Assembly (NCBI RefSeq): GCF_900187565.1
Contig: NZ_FYED01000016.1
Coordinates: forward strand, 124,001-188,000
Length of the DNA: 64,000 nucleotides
Direction of reading: 5' to 3'
Source: Pseudomonas sp. Irchel 3A7
GTDB lineage: Bacteria; Pseudomonadota; Gammaproteobacteria; Pseudomonadales; Pseudomonadaceae
Shown: piece after piece, positions 9,413 through 18,514 of the stretch
How positions within the stretch are numbered: position 1 is the stretch's first letter
Layout of the letters: the number at the start of each line of letters is the position of its first letter
Notes under the pieces: generated by a model
Told to the model about the DNA's origin: nothing
Seen by the model: the letters and a program-made list of their open reading frames with translations, nothing else
The model's database searches: none
Translations under genes and position numbers: made by a program

Positions 9413-9691
9413 ATGAACAAGCTCATTGTAGCGATAGCAGTACTGACGCTGGCGGGATGTGCCACCAGTGCCAAGACTCACGCAGTACGCGGGGGCAGTG
9501 GTATTGAGGTTGATTGTTCGGGGCTGGGGTCGGGTTGGGATAAGTGCCGCAAGCGAGCGGCGAAGGAGTGCAAGGGGAGTGGCTACAAGGTTGTGACAAG
9601 GTCTGATGATGCCAAGGATGAAGATGATTTTCCTTTCGGCTTCAATCCGGCGGGATACATGACGCGCACCATGCTGGTTATATGCAGGTGA
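9413..9691 (+). CDS. Small putative lipoprotein of unknown function
   Basis: The 92-aa protein begins with a signal peptide ending in a lipobox (VLTLAGC, Cys at residue 16), so it is probably lipidated and sent to the outer membrane. The mature part has three further cysteines, two of them in CSGLGSGWDKCRKRAAKEC, a pattern seen in several small envelope lipoproteins that I cannot name. AAGGAAG precedes the ATG at a good distance. It is a single gene between the rpsA terminator and ihfB. No function can be read from the sequence. Confidence 0.75.
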   Translation: MNKLIVAIAVLTLAGCATSAKTHAVRGGSGIEVDCSGLGSGWDKCRKRAAKECKGSGYKVVTRSDDAKDEDDFPFGFNPAGYMTRTMLVICR

Positions 9692-9831
9692 ACGCTATGG
9701 CTCGCCGGCCTGAAAACCGGGTATTGCGCGGTGTGCAGGGGGATGTCAAAAGTTGGACTGTTCAAATTCGTTGGGGCATGCTAAAACCGTGGGAGCGATT
9801 TTCCTAGCTGCTTGAAAAAGAAGGGAAAAAT

Positions 9832-10128
9832 ATGACGAAGTCGGAGTTGATCGAACGAATTGTCACCCATCAAGGGCTGCTCTCATCCAAGGATGTGGAG
9901 CTGGCCATCAAGACCATGCTTGAGCAAATGTCCCAATGTCTGGCCACCGGTGATCGCATCGAGATCCGCGGTTTTGGCAGCTTCTCTCTGCACTATCGCG
10001 CACCGCGCGTAGGGCGCAATCCAAAAACCGGTCAGTCCGTCAGTCTCGACGGCAAGTTCGTGCCACATTTCAAGCCAGGCAAAGAACTGCGCGACCGTGT
10101 GAACGAGGAAGAAGAGGAAGGGCTTTGA
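9832..10128 (+). CDS. ihfB: Integration host factor subunit beta
   Basis: IhfB (98 aa, also himD) is a member of the HU/IHF DNA-bending family with the diagnostic IEIRGFGSF and the DNA-intercalating arm GRNPKTG. With IhfA it bends DNA sharply at specific sites and helps sigma-54 promoters, recombination and replication. The acidic EEEEEGL tail is usual in Pseudomonas. In P. aeruginosa this gene marks the left edge of the O-antigen locus, and the polysaccharide genes begin 0.5 kb downstream here as well. Confidence 0.96.
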   Translation: MTKSELIERIVTHQGLLSSKDVELAIKTMLEQMSQCLATGDRIEIRGFGSFSLHYRAPRVGRNPKTGQSVSLDGKFVPHFKPGKELRDRVNEEEEEGL

Positions 10129-10155
10129 TCGTCGCCACTCTACAAGGAGCCGCTC

Positions 10156-10395
10156 ATGCGTAACCTCAAGCGCGTATTGATCGCGGTATTCGTCCTGTTG
10201 CTGGTTCTGGCGATCCTGGCGTTCGTTCTAGAGAATCAGCAATCCGTTACCCTGCTATTCCTGGGCTGGGCCGGGCCGCAACTGCCAGTGTCGCTGGTTT
10301 TGGTTGCTGCGTTGCTCGTTGGTATGGTGATCGGGCCGATTATTAGCTGGGCTCTGGGACGTACGTACAGAGTCTCACGCAAGCGTCTTCTCTGA
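10156..10395 (+). CDS. LapA-domain (DUF1049) inner membrane protein
   Basis: A 79-aa protein with two membrane spans (about residues 8–25 and 42–65) and the motif VLENQQSVTLLFLGW typical of the DUF1049/LapA family. In E. coli LapA and LapB (YciS/YciM) act together to control LPS synthesis through LpxC turnover; whether this homologue does the same is inference. It lies 27 bases after ihfB with AAGGAG before the ATG, so the two are probably co-transcribed. No lapB-like gene follows. Confidence 0.8.
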   Translation: MRNLKRVLIAVFVLLLVLAILAFVLENQQSVTLLFLGWAGPQLPVSLVLVAALLVGMVIGPIISWALGRTYRVSRKRLL

Positions 10396-10618
10396 GTGCG
10401 CCATCGTGGGGGAGGCGTACTAAACTTTAGCCACAGCTTATCTTTATCCATTAGTAAAACCTTCATTAAGCTGTAAAATGCTGCGCTGGTCCGATGAGGC
10501 ATGTTTCTGCATCGGTTCAGACTGGCTCTGGCAGAAGCCGGCTTAATGGCTTTAGCACTCATGGATTAGACAGCGCTCGGTTGGCGGCCCTGTCAGTAAC
10601 TTAAGGGTATGGTTTCGC
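10396..10618 (+). promoter_or_regulatory. Leader/promoter region of the rml–O-antigen operon
   Basis: This 223-base gap is AT-richer than its flanks and should carry the promoter for rmlB. A hairpin CCGATG (10491–10496)/CATCGG (10510–10515) lies in its middle, and AAGGG 11 bases before the rmlB GTG serves as ribosome site. I see no clear match to the RfaH ops element. Confidence 0.4.
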
Positions 10619-11695
10619 GTGAAAATTCTAGTAACCGGCGGTGCCGGATTTATCGGCTCGGCAGTCATCCGTCATATCGTCTCCAACACCACCGACTCTG
10701 TCGTTAACGTCGATAAGCTGACATATGCCGGTAACCTTGAGTCGTTGGCCGAAGTTAGCCAGAACTCGCGTTATGCATTCGAACGTGTTGACATCTGCGA
10801 CCGTGACCAGATCGACCGTGTCCTGCGTGAACACCAACCAGATGCAATCATGCACTTGGCCGCAGAGTCTCATGTCGACCGCTCTATCTCCGGGCCATCT
10901 GAATTCATTCAGACAAACATCATCGGTACCTACACTCTGCTGGAAGCCGCACGCCACTATTGGACGGCGCTGGACGATACGCGTAAAGCCAACTTCCGCT
11001 TCCACCATATTTCGACTGATGAAGTTTACGGAGACCTCGAAGGTCCGGAAGATCTCTTCACCGAAACCACGCCGTATCAGCCGAGTTCTCCCTATTCCGC
11101 CAGCAAGGCCAGTTCCGATCACCTGGTTCGCGCCTGGGCTCGCACCTATGGCTTACCAACCCTGGTCACGAACTGCTCGAACAACTACGGTCCGTGCCAC
11201 TTCCCCGAGAAGTTGATCCCGCTGATCATCCTCAATGCGCTGGAAGGCAAACCGCTGCCGGTCTATGGCAAAGGAAATCAGGTTCGTGACTGGTTGTACG
11301 TCGAGGATCACGCTCGCGCGCTGTACAAGGTCGTAACCGAAGGCGTTATCGGCGAGACGTACAACATCGGCGGTCATAACGAAAAGCAAAATATCGAAGT
11401 CGTGCATACCCTGTGCGCGCTGCTCGACGAACTGCGTCCAGACTCCGCTCATCGCCCACACGCCAGCCTGATCACTTACGTTCAGGATCGTCCGGGTCAC
11501 GATCAGCGTTACGCCATCGACGCCAGTAAAATCCAGCGTGAGCTGGGCTGGACCCCGGAAGAAACGTTCGAAACCGGTATTCGCAAGACGGTCGAATGGT
11601 ACCTCAACAACGCTGAATGGGTTGCCCACGTCAAGAGCGGTAGCTACCAACAGTGGATTGATCAGAACTACGCAGGTCGTTCAAACAAGGCATGA
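10619..11695 (+). CDS. rmlB: dTDP-glucose 4,6-dehydratase
   Basis: RmlB (358 aa) makes dTDP-4-keto-6-deoxyglucose from dTDP-glucose, step 2 of dTDP-L-rhamnose synthesis. It is an extended SDR with NAD motif TGGAGFIGSA, the catalytic YSASKASSD, STDEVYGDL and the PVYGKGNQVRDWLYVEDH signature. Start is GTG at 10619; an ATG 10 bases upstream is out of frame. It overlaps rmlD by 4 bases (ATGA). The product can also feed 4-amino-4,6-dideoxy sugars, which matters because a DegT aminotransferase lies further along the locus. Confidence 0.96.
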   Translation: MKILVTGGAGFIGSAVIRHIVSNTTDSVVNVDKLTYAGNLESLAEVSQNSRYAFERVDICDRDQIDRVLREHQPDAIMHLAAESHVDRSISGPSEFIQTNIIGTYTLLEAARHYWTALDDTRKANFRFHHISTDEVYGDLEGPEDLFTETTPYQPSSPYSASKASSDHLVRAWARTYGLPTLVTNCSNNYGPCHFPEKLIPLIILNALEGKPLPVYGKGNQVRDWLYVEDHARALYKVVTEGVIGETYNIGGHNEKQNIEVVHTLCALLDELRPDSAHRPHASLITYVQDRPGHDQRYAIDASKIQRELGWTPEETFETGIRKTVEWYLNNAEWVAHVKSGSYQQWIDQNYAGRSNKA

Positions 11696-12585
11696 AAATT
11701 CTCCTGCTCGGAAAAAATGGCCAGGTGGGTTGGGAGTTGCAACGCTCCTTGGCACCATTAGGTGAATTGATAGCTTTGGATCGTCACTCTGTCGATGGCG
11801 TGTGCGGAAACGTAGCGGACCTGGACTCATTACGTACAACTATCCGTTTGATTAAGCCGGACGTCATTGTCAATGCTGCTGCTTACAATGCGGTAGATAA
11901 AGCCGAGTCCGAGACGGTGCTTGCCGATCTTATAAATGCTCAGGCAAGTCGCGTGATGGCTGAAGAGGCATTATCCCTGAATGCTTGGCTGATTCACTAC
12001 TCTACTGACTATGTGTTCAGTGGTCAGGGCAGTATTCCGTGGCAGGAAACTGATGCTGTTGCGCCGGTCAATCACTACGGGGTCAGTAAGCTTGCTGGTG
12101 AGCAGGCGATTGCCGCCTCAGGGTGCAAGTATTTGATCTTTCGTACCAGTTGGGTGTTTTCCGCTCGCGGCAAGAACTTCGCCAAGACTATGTTGCGGTT
12201 GGCCGGAGAGCGCGAAACTCTGACGGTTATCACCGATCAGATTGGTGCGCCGACAAGTGCCGAATTAATAGCAGATGTTACCGCTCATGCCGTGGTGCAG
12301 GTTAAGCAGCGTCCGGAGTTGGCCGGCATTTATCATCTTGTCGCCGGTGGTGAAGTTTCCTGGCATGGCTATGCTTCACATGTGATCGACATTGCACGCA
12401 AATGTGGTGAGCAACTGGTCGTGAAAGTGATCAATCCAATCAATACCAGCGCTTATCCAGCTCCGGCACGCCGACCACTGAACTCACGTCTGAATACTCA
12501 GAAACTGCGTGACACTTTTTCACTGCGTTTGCCGGATTGGCAAAGTGGCGTAAACCGAATGCTTATGGAAGTTTTCAATAAATGA
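11692..12585 (+). CDS. rmlD: dTDP-4-dehydrorhamnose reductase
   Basis: RmlD (297 aa) carries out the last NAD(P)H-dependent step to dTDP-L-rhamnose. The SDR motif GKNGQVGWEL opens the protein; STDYVFSGQG and YGVSKLAGE hold the catalytic residues; APARRPLNSRL near the C-terminus is typical. It overlaps both neighbours by 4 bases (ATGA on each side), so rmlBDA is one translationally coupled unit. Codon use is already somewhat AT-richer than in rmlB. Confidence 0.95.
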   Translation: MKILLLGKNGQVGWELQRSLAPLGELIALDRHSVDGVCGNVADLDSLRTTIRLIKPDVIVNAAAYNAVDKAESETVLADLINAQASRVMAEEALSLNAWLIHYSTDYVFSGQGSIPWQETDAVAPVNHYGVSKLAGEQAIAASGCKYLIFRTSWVFSARGKNFAKTMLRLAGERETLTVITDQIGAPTSAELIADVTAHAVVQVKQRPELAGIYHLVAGGEVSWHGYASHVIDIARKCGEQLVVKVINPINTSAYPAPARRPLNSRLNTQKLRDTFSLRLPDWQSGVNRMLMEVFNK

Positions 12586-13472
12586 ACAAGATCAATCGCA
12601 AAGGAATCATTCTGGCGGGTGGTTCGGGGACTCGCTTGCATCCGCTGACTTTGGGTGTTTCAAAGCAAATGTTACCAATTTACGACAAGCCGATGATCTT
12701 TTATCCGCTGTCGGTGCTGATGCTCGCAGGTATGCGCGAAATCTTGATCATCTCCACTCCGGATGATCTGCCCAACTTCCGTAAGCTGCTGGGGGACGGC
12801 AGTTTGTACGGCATTCAGTTGACCTATGCGGAGCAACCTAGTCCTGATGGGCTTGCCCAGGCTTTCATCATCGGCGAAGAGTTTATTGGCGAGGATCCTT
12901 GCTGCCTGATCTTGGGAGATAACATTTTCTATGGGCAGCATTTCTCTGAAAATTTGCGCTCTGCCAGCAACCAGGAGCGTGGTGCGACTGTGTTCGGTTA
13001 CCACGTCTCGGACCCGGAGCGCTTTGGTGTGGTTGAGTTCGATGCCTCGGGTCGGGCACTGAGCATCGAAGAGAAACCGCTCAAGCCTAAGTCCAATTAC
13101 GCCGTAACCGGCCTGTATTTCTATGACAATCAGGTTGTAAAAATCGCCAAGAGTATAAAGCCGTCCGAACGCGGCGAGCTGGAAATTACAGACGTCAACC
13201 GTGCTTATCTGGAGCAAAACATCCTCAACGTCGAGATGCTCGGTCGCGGCTTTGCCTGGCTGGATACCGGGACCCATGACTCGTTGCTTGAAGCGAGCCA
13301 TTTTGTACATACCATTGAACACCGTCAGGGTCTGAAAGTGGCGTGCCTGGAGGAGATCGCATACAACAGTGGTTGGATCACGGCCGAGCAATTAGGTACT
13401 CAAGCAGAAGCTCTGAAAAAAACCGGTTACGGTCAGTATCTGCGAAAGTTACTGGACTCGGATTCTCTCTAA
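12582..13472 (+). CDS. rmlA: Glucose-1-phosphate thymidylyltransferase
   Basis: RmlA (296 aa) joins glucose-1-phosphate and dTTP to give dTDP-glucose, the entry step for all dTDP sugars in the locus. Signature sequences are ILAGGSGTRLHPLT, KQMLPIYDKPM, LGDNIFYG and WLDTGTHDSLLEA. It is the full family length. RmlC, the missing epimerase of this pathway, is encoded at 41.9 kb on the other strand. Confidence 0.96.
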   Translation: MNKINRKGIILAGGSGTRLHPLTLGVSKQMLPIYDKPMIFYPLSVLMLAGMREILIISTPDDLPNFRKLLGDGSLYGIQLTYAEQPSPDGLAQAFIIGEEFIGEDPCCLILGDNIFYGQHFSENLRSASNQERGATVFGYHVSDPERFGVVEFDASGRALSIEEKPLKPKSNYAVTGLYFYDNQVVKIAKSIKPSERGELEITDVNRAYLEQNILNVEMLGRGFAWLDTGTHDSLLEASHFVHTIEHRQGLKVACLEEIAYNSGWITAEQLGTQAEALKKTGYGQYLRKLLDSDSL

Positions 13473-13516
13473 ATCGAGAGGAAATCCAGCATTCGATCCA
13501 TGCAAGCAGGAATGGC

Positions 13517-14440
13517 ATGCCAGTAGAAAATCCCAAGGTCGCAGTATTGCTGGCTGCCTATAACGGAATGCAGTGGATCGAGGAGCAAATTGTCTCGATC
13601 TTCGCCCAAACAGCAGTAGATGTTACCCTATATATCAGTATTGATCCTTCGACTGATGGCACCGAAGCCTGGTGCGCAGCTTATGCTGTCAAGCATCCAG
13701 GTATCATTTTGCTACCGGATTCCGGTCGCTTCGGTGGAGCATCCCGTAACTTCTTCAGGCTACTTCGAGATGTCGACGTCGAAAGTTACGACTTTGTCGC
13801 CTTAGCTGATCAGGATGACATCTGGCATACCGACAAATTGCAGCGTGCAACCCAAAGTCTTACATCTCGCGGGGTTGATGCTTATTCCAGTAATGTCACG
13901 GCATTCTGGCCGGACGGTGGAACATTGCTGTTGGACAAGGCACAGCCCCAGGTTGAATGGGATTATCTGTTTGAGGCCGCAGGTCCGGGCTGTACCTATG
14001 TCATGAGTAAGCAGCTGGTCGGCTCATTGAAGTCTGCAATGCTAGCAAACTGGCATCAACTGCAAGGTGTCAGTCTTCATGACTGGTATTTCTATGCCTT
14101 CGCTCGCAGCCATGGTTTTCTCTGGTTTATCGACCCGGTGCCAACCATGGAATATCGTCAGCATGAACGTAACCAAGTCGGCGCCAATACCGGCCTAAGC
14201 CCAATGATGGCTCGATATAAAACCATTCATGACGGTTGGTGGTTTGGTCAAGTGCAGCTTATAGCGACTTTGGTAGAGCCGAAGAGAAAACCCGTGGGCA
14301 TGGATTGGCCGCTATCCCGGCGAACACAACTGATGAAACTATCCTTCAGCGCCTGGCAATGCAGGCGTCGGGTGCGGGACAAGATTCTCTTCTTTTTTAT
14401 CTGTTGGGCCACCGCGTTGATAGGAAAAAAAGCTCGATGA
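13517..14440 (+). CDS. Family 2 glycosyltransferase (probable rhamnosyltransferase)
   Basis: This 307-aa protein has a GT-A fold: VAVLLAAYNG at the N-terminus, then the acidic nucleotide-binding ALADQDDIWH. The LADQDDIW form and the length resemble rhamnosyltransferases of the RgpB/WbbL-like group, which fits the rmlBDA genes just upstream. The ATG at 13517 is preceded by AGGA at good distance; upstream codons in the frame overlap rmlA and are unlikely to be used. It overlaps the next gene by 4 bases. Acceptor and linkage cannot be told. Confidence 0.85.
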   Translation: MPVENPKVAVLLAAYNGMQWIEEQIVSIFAQTAVDVTLYISIDPSTDGTEAWCAAYAVKHPGIILLPDSGRFGGASRNFFRLLRDVDVESYDFVALADQDDIWHTDKLQRATQSLTSRGVDAYSSNVTAFWPDGGTLLLDKAQPQVEWDYLFEAAGPGCTYVMSKQLVGSLKSAMLANWHQLQGVSLHDWYFYAFARSHGFLWFIDPVPTMEYRQHERNQVGANTGLSPMMARYKTIHDGWWFGQVQLIATLVEPKRKPVGMDWPLSRRTQLMKLSFSAWQCRRRVRDKILFFFICWATALIGKKAR

Positions 14441-15399
14441 CAGTCCCAAAGGTATTGGTCACAGGGGCGAGCGGGTTTGTTGGCGAGGCGTTGGTCTTCA
14501 GGTTGTTGGTGGATAAAAAATTCATACCTGTTGCAGCTGCGCGTGGGACCACCAGGGTGCAGGGCTTGTGTGCTGTCGTCCCCTTAAACCTCAATGATCC
14601 TCAAGGTCTTCCTGCGCTGAATGACATTCGGGTGGTTGTGCACGCTGCTGCCCGGGTTCACGTGATGAATGAAACTGCCACTGACGCCTTGGCCGAGTTT
14701 CGCAAGGTCAACGTGGAGGGGACTCTCCGGCTGGCAAAGCTTGCCGCAGACTCTGGAGTCAAACGCTTTATCTTTATCAGTTCGATCAAAGTCAACGGCG
14801 AAAGCACTCCACCAGGCAGGCCGTTCAAAGCGGATGACGCACCGGCCCCAAGGGACCCTTATGGAGTGTCCAAATACGAGGCCGAGCAAGCGCTGAAACA
14901 ACTTGCCAGTGAAACTGGCATGGAGGTAGTTATTATTCGGCCTCCTTTGGTTTATGGGGCCGGAGTCAAAGCCAATTTTTTGAGTATGTTGCGCTGGCTC
15001 AACAAGGGAATTCCGTTGCCCTTTGGTGCCATTCGCAATCAGCGAAGTCTGGTAGCAATCGACAACCTTGCGGATCTTATCGTTACTTGTATAGATCATC
15101 CTGCCGCGGCAAACCAGATCTTTCTCGTGAGTGACGGTCATGACCTATCTACAACCCAAATGCTACTTCGCTTGGCAAATGCACTCCATCAGAAGCCTCG
15201 GCTCTTGCCATTGCCTGCATGGCTGTTAGTGCTGCTGGCTAAACTCCTGAACAAAGGAGCTGTCGCCCAACGTATCTGCGGGTCATTGCAGGTAGACATC
15301 AGCAAAAATCGGGAATTACTGGGGTGGGTTCCGCCCGTAAATATAGACAGAGCCATGCGCCGAACCGCGGGCCACTTCCAGGACGCGCAAATAAAATGA
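14437..15399 (+). CDS. NAD-dependent sugar epimerase, WbpV-like
   Basis: A 320-aa extended SDR with Rossmann motif VTGASGFVGEAL, FISSIKVNGE (serine) and the catalytic YGVSKYEAE. In P. aeruginosa the analogous gene wbpV, a UDP-GlcNAc C4-epimerase, stands beside wbpL and forms UDP-GalNAc. Together with WbpM it can supply UDP-QuiNAc or UDP-FucNAc type precursors for the initiating transferase. Which sugar is actually made is inference. It overlaps its neighbours by 4 bases on both sides (ATGA). Confidence 0.82.
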   Translation: MTVPKVLVTGASGFVGEALVFRLLVDKKFIPVAAARGTTRVQGLCAVVPLNLNDPQGLPALNDIRVVVHAAARVHVMNETATDALAEFRKVNVEGTLRLAKLAADSGVKRFIFISSIKVNGESTPPGRPFKADDAPAPRDPYGVSKYEAEQALKQLASETGMEVVIIRPPLVYGAGVKANFLSMLRWLNKGIPLPFGAIRNQRSLVAIDNLADLIVTCIDHPAAANQIFLVSDGHDLSTTQMLLRLANALHQKPRLLPLPAWLLVLLAKLLNKGAVAQRICGSLQVDISKNRELLGWVPPVNIDRAMRRTAGHFQDAQIK

Positions 15400-16412
15400 T
15401 TTTTTCGTGGTTGCTGTTGGCAATACTCGCTGTTTCCTGCGGGTTGACGTTGGTGTTGCGTCGATATGCCCTGAGAAAGAGTTTGATGGACATTCCCAAT
15501 GAGCGTAGCTCTCATACAGTGCCTACACCGCGAGGGGGAGGAGTAGCTATTGTAGTCTCATTTGCTCTGGCGCTTCCCATCCTGATAAACCAGGGATATA
15601 CGGAGGCTGCTGCTGCTTACGGTTTGCTGGGCTCCGGATTGTTTGTTGCGGTTATAGGTTTCGCTGATGACCATGGCCACATCGCGGCAAGATGGAGGCT
15701 ACTAGGACATTTTATTGCTGCAGCATGGGCAATCTACTTTTTAAGTGGTCTTCCTGCGATTGAGTTCTTTGGTAGCGCGTTCAATTTAGGATGGTTCGGC
15801 CACATCCTGGCTGCAATTTACATAGTGTGGATGCTCAATCTCTATAATTTTATGGATGGCATCGACGGGTTAGCCAGCGTTCAAGCGATTAGCGTGTGTC
15901 TGGGCATGTGCCTGGTTTATTGGTTTAGTGGTAATGGCGAATTGATCTGGGCTCCCTTGATTCTGGTAGCGGCAGTCGCAGGTTTTCTTTGGTGGAATTT
16001 TCCCCCGGCAAAGATTTTTATGGGGGATGCGGGTAGTGGATTTCTCGGGGTGGTGTTGGCCACCCTGTCCATAGTTGCAGCGTGGGTTGACCCGAATTTA
16101 CTCTGGTGCTGGCTGATATTACTTGGTGTCTTTATTGTGGATGCGACCTGGACACTGGCCCGGAGGCTGTTGCGGGGGGAAAAAGTTTATCAGGCGCACC
16201 GTAGTCACGCTTATCAGAATGCGTCTAGAGTGTATTCAAGCCACAAAGCTGTGACTTTAGGGGTTCTGGCCTTGAATGCCTTTTGGTTGCTTCCCATTTC
16301 AATGGTAGTGATGTTCGGTGGTTTAAGTGGAGGGGTTGGATTGATTGTGGCCTACCTACCCCTGATCTTCTTAAGTTGGGTTCTTAAAGGTGGCGCGGTG
16401 GAGGCTGGCTAA
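15396..16412 (+). CDS. Undecaprenyl-phosphate sugar-1-P transferase, WbpL/WecA-like
   Basis: A 338-aa polytopic membrane enzyme of the MraY/WecA family with about ten spans. The cytoplasmic motifs are all present: RSSHTVPTPRGGG, GFADDHGHIAARWR, NFMDGIDGLASVQ, FMGDAGSGFLG and the basic KVYQAHRSHAYQ loop. It should transfer a HexNAc-1-phosphate from UDP to undecaprenyl phosphate at the inner membrane and so start O-antigen synthesis. The start ATG at 15396 overlaps the upstream stop. It is the last gene of the first, GC-richer block. Confidence 0.9.
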   Translation: MIFSWLLLAILAVSCGLTLVLRRYALRKSLMDIPNERSSHTVPTPRGGGVAIVVSFALALPILINQGYTEAAAAYGLLGSGLFVAVIGFADDHGHIAARWRLLGHFIAAAWAIYFLSGLPAIEFFGSAFNLGWFGHILAAIYIVWMLNLYNFMDGIDGLASVQAISVCLGMCLVYWFSGNGELIWAPLILVAAVAGFLWWNFPPAKIFMGDAGSGFLGVVLATLSIVAAWVDPNLLWCWLILLGVFIVDATWTLARRLLRGEKVYQAHRSHAYQNASRVYSSHKAVTLGVLALNAFWLLPISMVVMFGGLSGGVGLIVAYLPLIFLSWVLKGGAVEAG

Positions 16413-16981
16413 TTAGAGGCAGAAAGCGCCTGACGTGTCGATTAAGGTGTTTTGCTGGCTACAGGCCATGATGTGAGTTGTTTCGTAGCCTGTCCTTCGG
16501 CTTAGGGGAGCCATTAGCGACGCGGGTAGCTGCAATACGAAAACCTCATCCGCGCGGGGGCTGAAAGTCCTGAGGTTTCAAGAATCAGGAGCAGGTGGTC
16601 TAGTGAGGTGATCGACGGGGTAGGTCAAGGGTTGCGCTTTCTCCGAGTGTCAGGTTTCATTAAGCCTCTGCCTGCTGGTATGCTACCGGTGGTTGAGAAT
16701 AGTTGTTCTGAATTTCGCTGGCGGGAGCGGTGAATTGGGTAGGCTATGTGTATCTCAAGCAGAGCAGAAGGCGGTTGTAACCCAAGGCAAGTCAGTTTCT
16801 TGAATTAAAATTTTTGGAGTATGGGGGGGCTGGTTATTATGGGTTGCGATTTTATAGGTTCGAAATAGGTATTAATATTGTGATGTTTTAAATTTAAGTG
16901 AATTGGTTGGCCGCCTGTTGAAAGAGGCTGGCTTCTTTTGAGTGATAAAGTAATCTGGCCCGTGGCCATGGATAAAATATT
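16413..16981. other. Gene-free junction before the AT-rich block
   Basis: No credible gene is visible on either strand in these 569 bases. The left half is GC-rich and full of stops in all frames; the right half drops to AT-rich sequence and holds a G7 run at 16823–16829. It probably carries the promoter for wzm and marks a join between two blocks of different origin. Confidence 0.6.
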
Positions 16982-17761
16982 GTGTTTAGTGTTTTTTTCA
17001 AAGAGCTCTTCCAATACAATCTAGTGCTTAAGCAGTTGATTTGGCAGCAGCTTACGATGCGTTATAGGCGGACTGCGCTAGGGGCCTTCTGGACATTGCT
17101 GAATCCCCTGTTGACCATGGTCGTAACCTCGATCGTGTTTTCAATGATTATGAGATGGCCGCTCAAGACCTTTGCGGTTTTTCTATTTTCCGGTCTTGTA
17201 CCCTATACATTGTTTTCCAACTGCCTTTCGCAAGGCATGCAGGCACTGCTTAATAATGAATCTTTAATAAAGAAAATACATATTCCCAAGCAGATTTTTG
17301 TTATTTCTATTTCGGTAAGTCTGCTTGTTGATGCGATCTTCAGTACGTTGTGTCTGTTTATAATTGCGCTCGCAATCGGTGCTCCACTTACGTTTTCTCT
17401 TTTTATTCTTCCAGTCAATTTTTTACTATTGTTTTGTTTTGCTCTGGGATTGGCGTTGATGCTGAGCATAGCAACAGTGTCGTTTCGTGATTTGCCGAAT
17501 ATCATAGCTGTCGTGTTGCAGGCGGCGTACTACTTGACCCCCATTATTTACCCGGTGACGATTGTTCCTGAGGAATATAGATGGCTGTTTTCACTGAATC
17601 CTCTCACTTGGTTCGTCGAGATTTTCCGCCATCCTCTCTATGAAGGCGGGTTAGCGTCGATTGAGGTTTATGGGCAGGTAACAGCATTGGCACTTATCAG
17701 CATGATTTTGGGTGTTTATACATTCAAAAAACATGATCGATACATCGTCTATAAATTGTGA
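16982..17761 (+). CDS. wzm: ABC-2 type polysaccharide transporter permease
   Basis: A 259-aa inner membrane protein with about six spans, the usual size of Wzm. Typical elements are KQLIWQQLTMRYRRTALG at the N-terminal interface helix, GAFWTLLNPLLTM, and the C-terminal LNPLTWFVEIFRHPLY. With Wzt it exports a finished lipid-linked polysaccharide to the periplasm. The GTG start has only a weak ribosome site, but no better codon is near. It overlaps wzt by 4 bases (GTGA). Base use is far more AT-rich than the core genes, a sign of transfer. Confidence 0.9.
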   Translation: MFSVFFKELFQYNLVLKQLIWQQLTMRYRRTALGAFWTLLNPLLTMVVTSIVFSMIMRWPLKTFAVFLFSGLVPYTLFSNCLSQGMQALLNNESLIKKIHIPKQIFVISISVSLLVDAIFSTLCLFIIALAIGAPLTFSLFILPVNFLLLFCFALGLALMLSIATVSFRDLPNIIAVVLQAAYYLTPIIYPVTIVPEEYRWLFSLNPLTWFVEIFRHPLYEGGLASIEVYGQVTALALISMILGVYTFKKHDRYIVYKL

Positions 17762-18510
17762 CCGATATGAATTCAAGTATTACGATAGAAAATCTGACGC
17801 TCAACTTTCGTTTGTATCACGACAAGGGGCAGTCTTTAAAAGAGTTTTTCGCTGGGCTGTTAAAACGACGAAAAAAAGCTAAGTATTCTGAGTTTTGTGC
17901 TCTTAAAAATATCAATCTCGAAATAGCTCACGGTGATAGGGTCGGGATTGTAGGGCACAACGGCGCAGGTAAGAGCACATTATTAAAAGCTATTTGTGGT
18001 ATTTACTATGCATCGGAAGGTGCTGTAAAAGTAAATGGTCGGATTGCACCTTTGTTGGAAATTGGCGCCGGATTCAATATTGAGTTGAGTGGTCGTGAGA
18101 ATATTTATCTCAATGGCGCCATTCTCGGGTATAGCAAGGCAAAGCTCAAGGAAATTGAACTTGAGATTATAGAATTTACAGGTTTGGCTGAGTTTATTGA
18201 TACGCCAGTCAAATATTATTCGACTGGTATGTATATGCGATTGGCCTTTGCAATCGCCACGGCTGTGCATCCGGATATTCTTATCCTGGATGAGCTTTTT
18301 GCGGGCGGTGATGCCGAATTTATCGACAAAGCGCTTGCGCGTATGCATGAATTTATTGATAAGTCGAGTATAATGGTGTTTGTGTCTCACCAGCCAGAAC
18401 TGCTGCGGCGTCTCTGTAATAGGGTGATTTGGATTGATCACGGTAACGTCGTCGCTGATGGTGATCCAAATGTGGTTATAAATAATTATTTGACTAATAG
18501 TTTGGGGTGA
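17758..18510 (+). CDS. wzt: Polysaccharide ABC transporter ATP-binding protein, short form
   Basis: The 250-aa ATPase has Walker A GHNGAGKST, a divergent signature YYSTGMYMRLAFA, Walker B ILILDELFAGGD and the switch histidine in FVSHQPELL. This is the KpsT/Wzt group. The protein stops right after the ATPase domain (HGNVVADGDPNVVINNYL); the C-terminal carbohydrate-binding domain of long Wzt proteins (O8/O9a type, ~400+ aa) is missing. In the short type, export does not depend on a recognised chain-end modification. It overlaps wzm and is 4 bases from the next gene. Confidence 0.92.
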   Translation: MTDMNSSITIENLTLNFRLYHDKGQSLKEFFAGLLKRRKKAKYSEFCALKNINLEIAHGDRVGIVGHNGAGKSTLLKAICGIYYASEGAVKVNGRIAPLLEIGAGFNIELSGRENIYLNGAILGYSKAKLKEIELEIIEFTGLAEFIDTPVKYYSTGMYMRLAFAIATAVHPDILILDELFAGGDAEFIDKALARMHEFIDKSSIMVFVSHQPELLRRLCNRVIWIDHGNVVADGDPNVVINNYLTNSLG

Positions 18511-18514
18511 TATT

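Noticed and set aside
10560..10618. RfaH ops/JUMPstart element before rmlB
   Set aside because: I looked for GGCGGTAGC-like sequence; only partial likeness (GGCGGCCCTG) is present.
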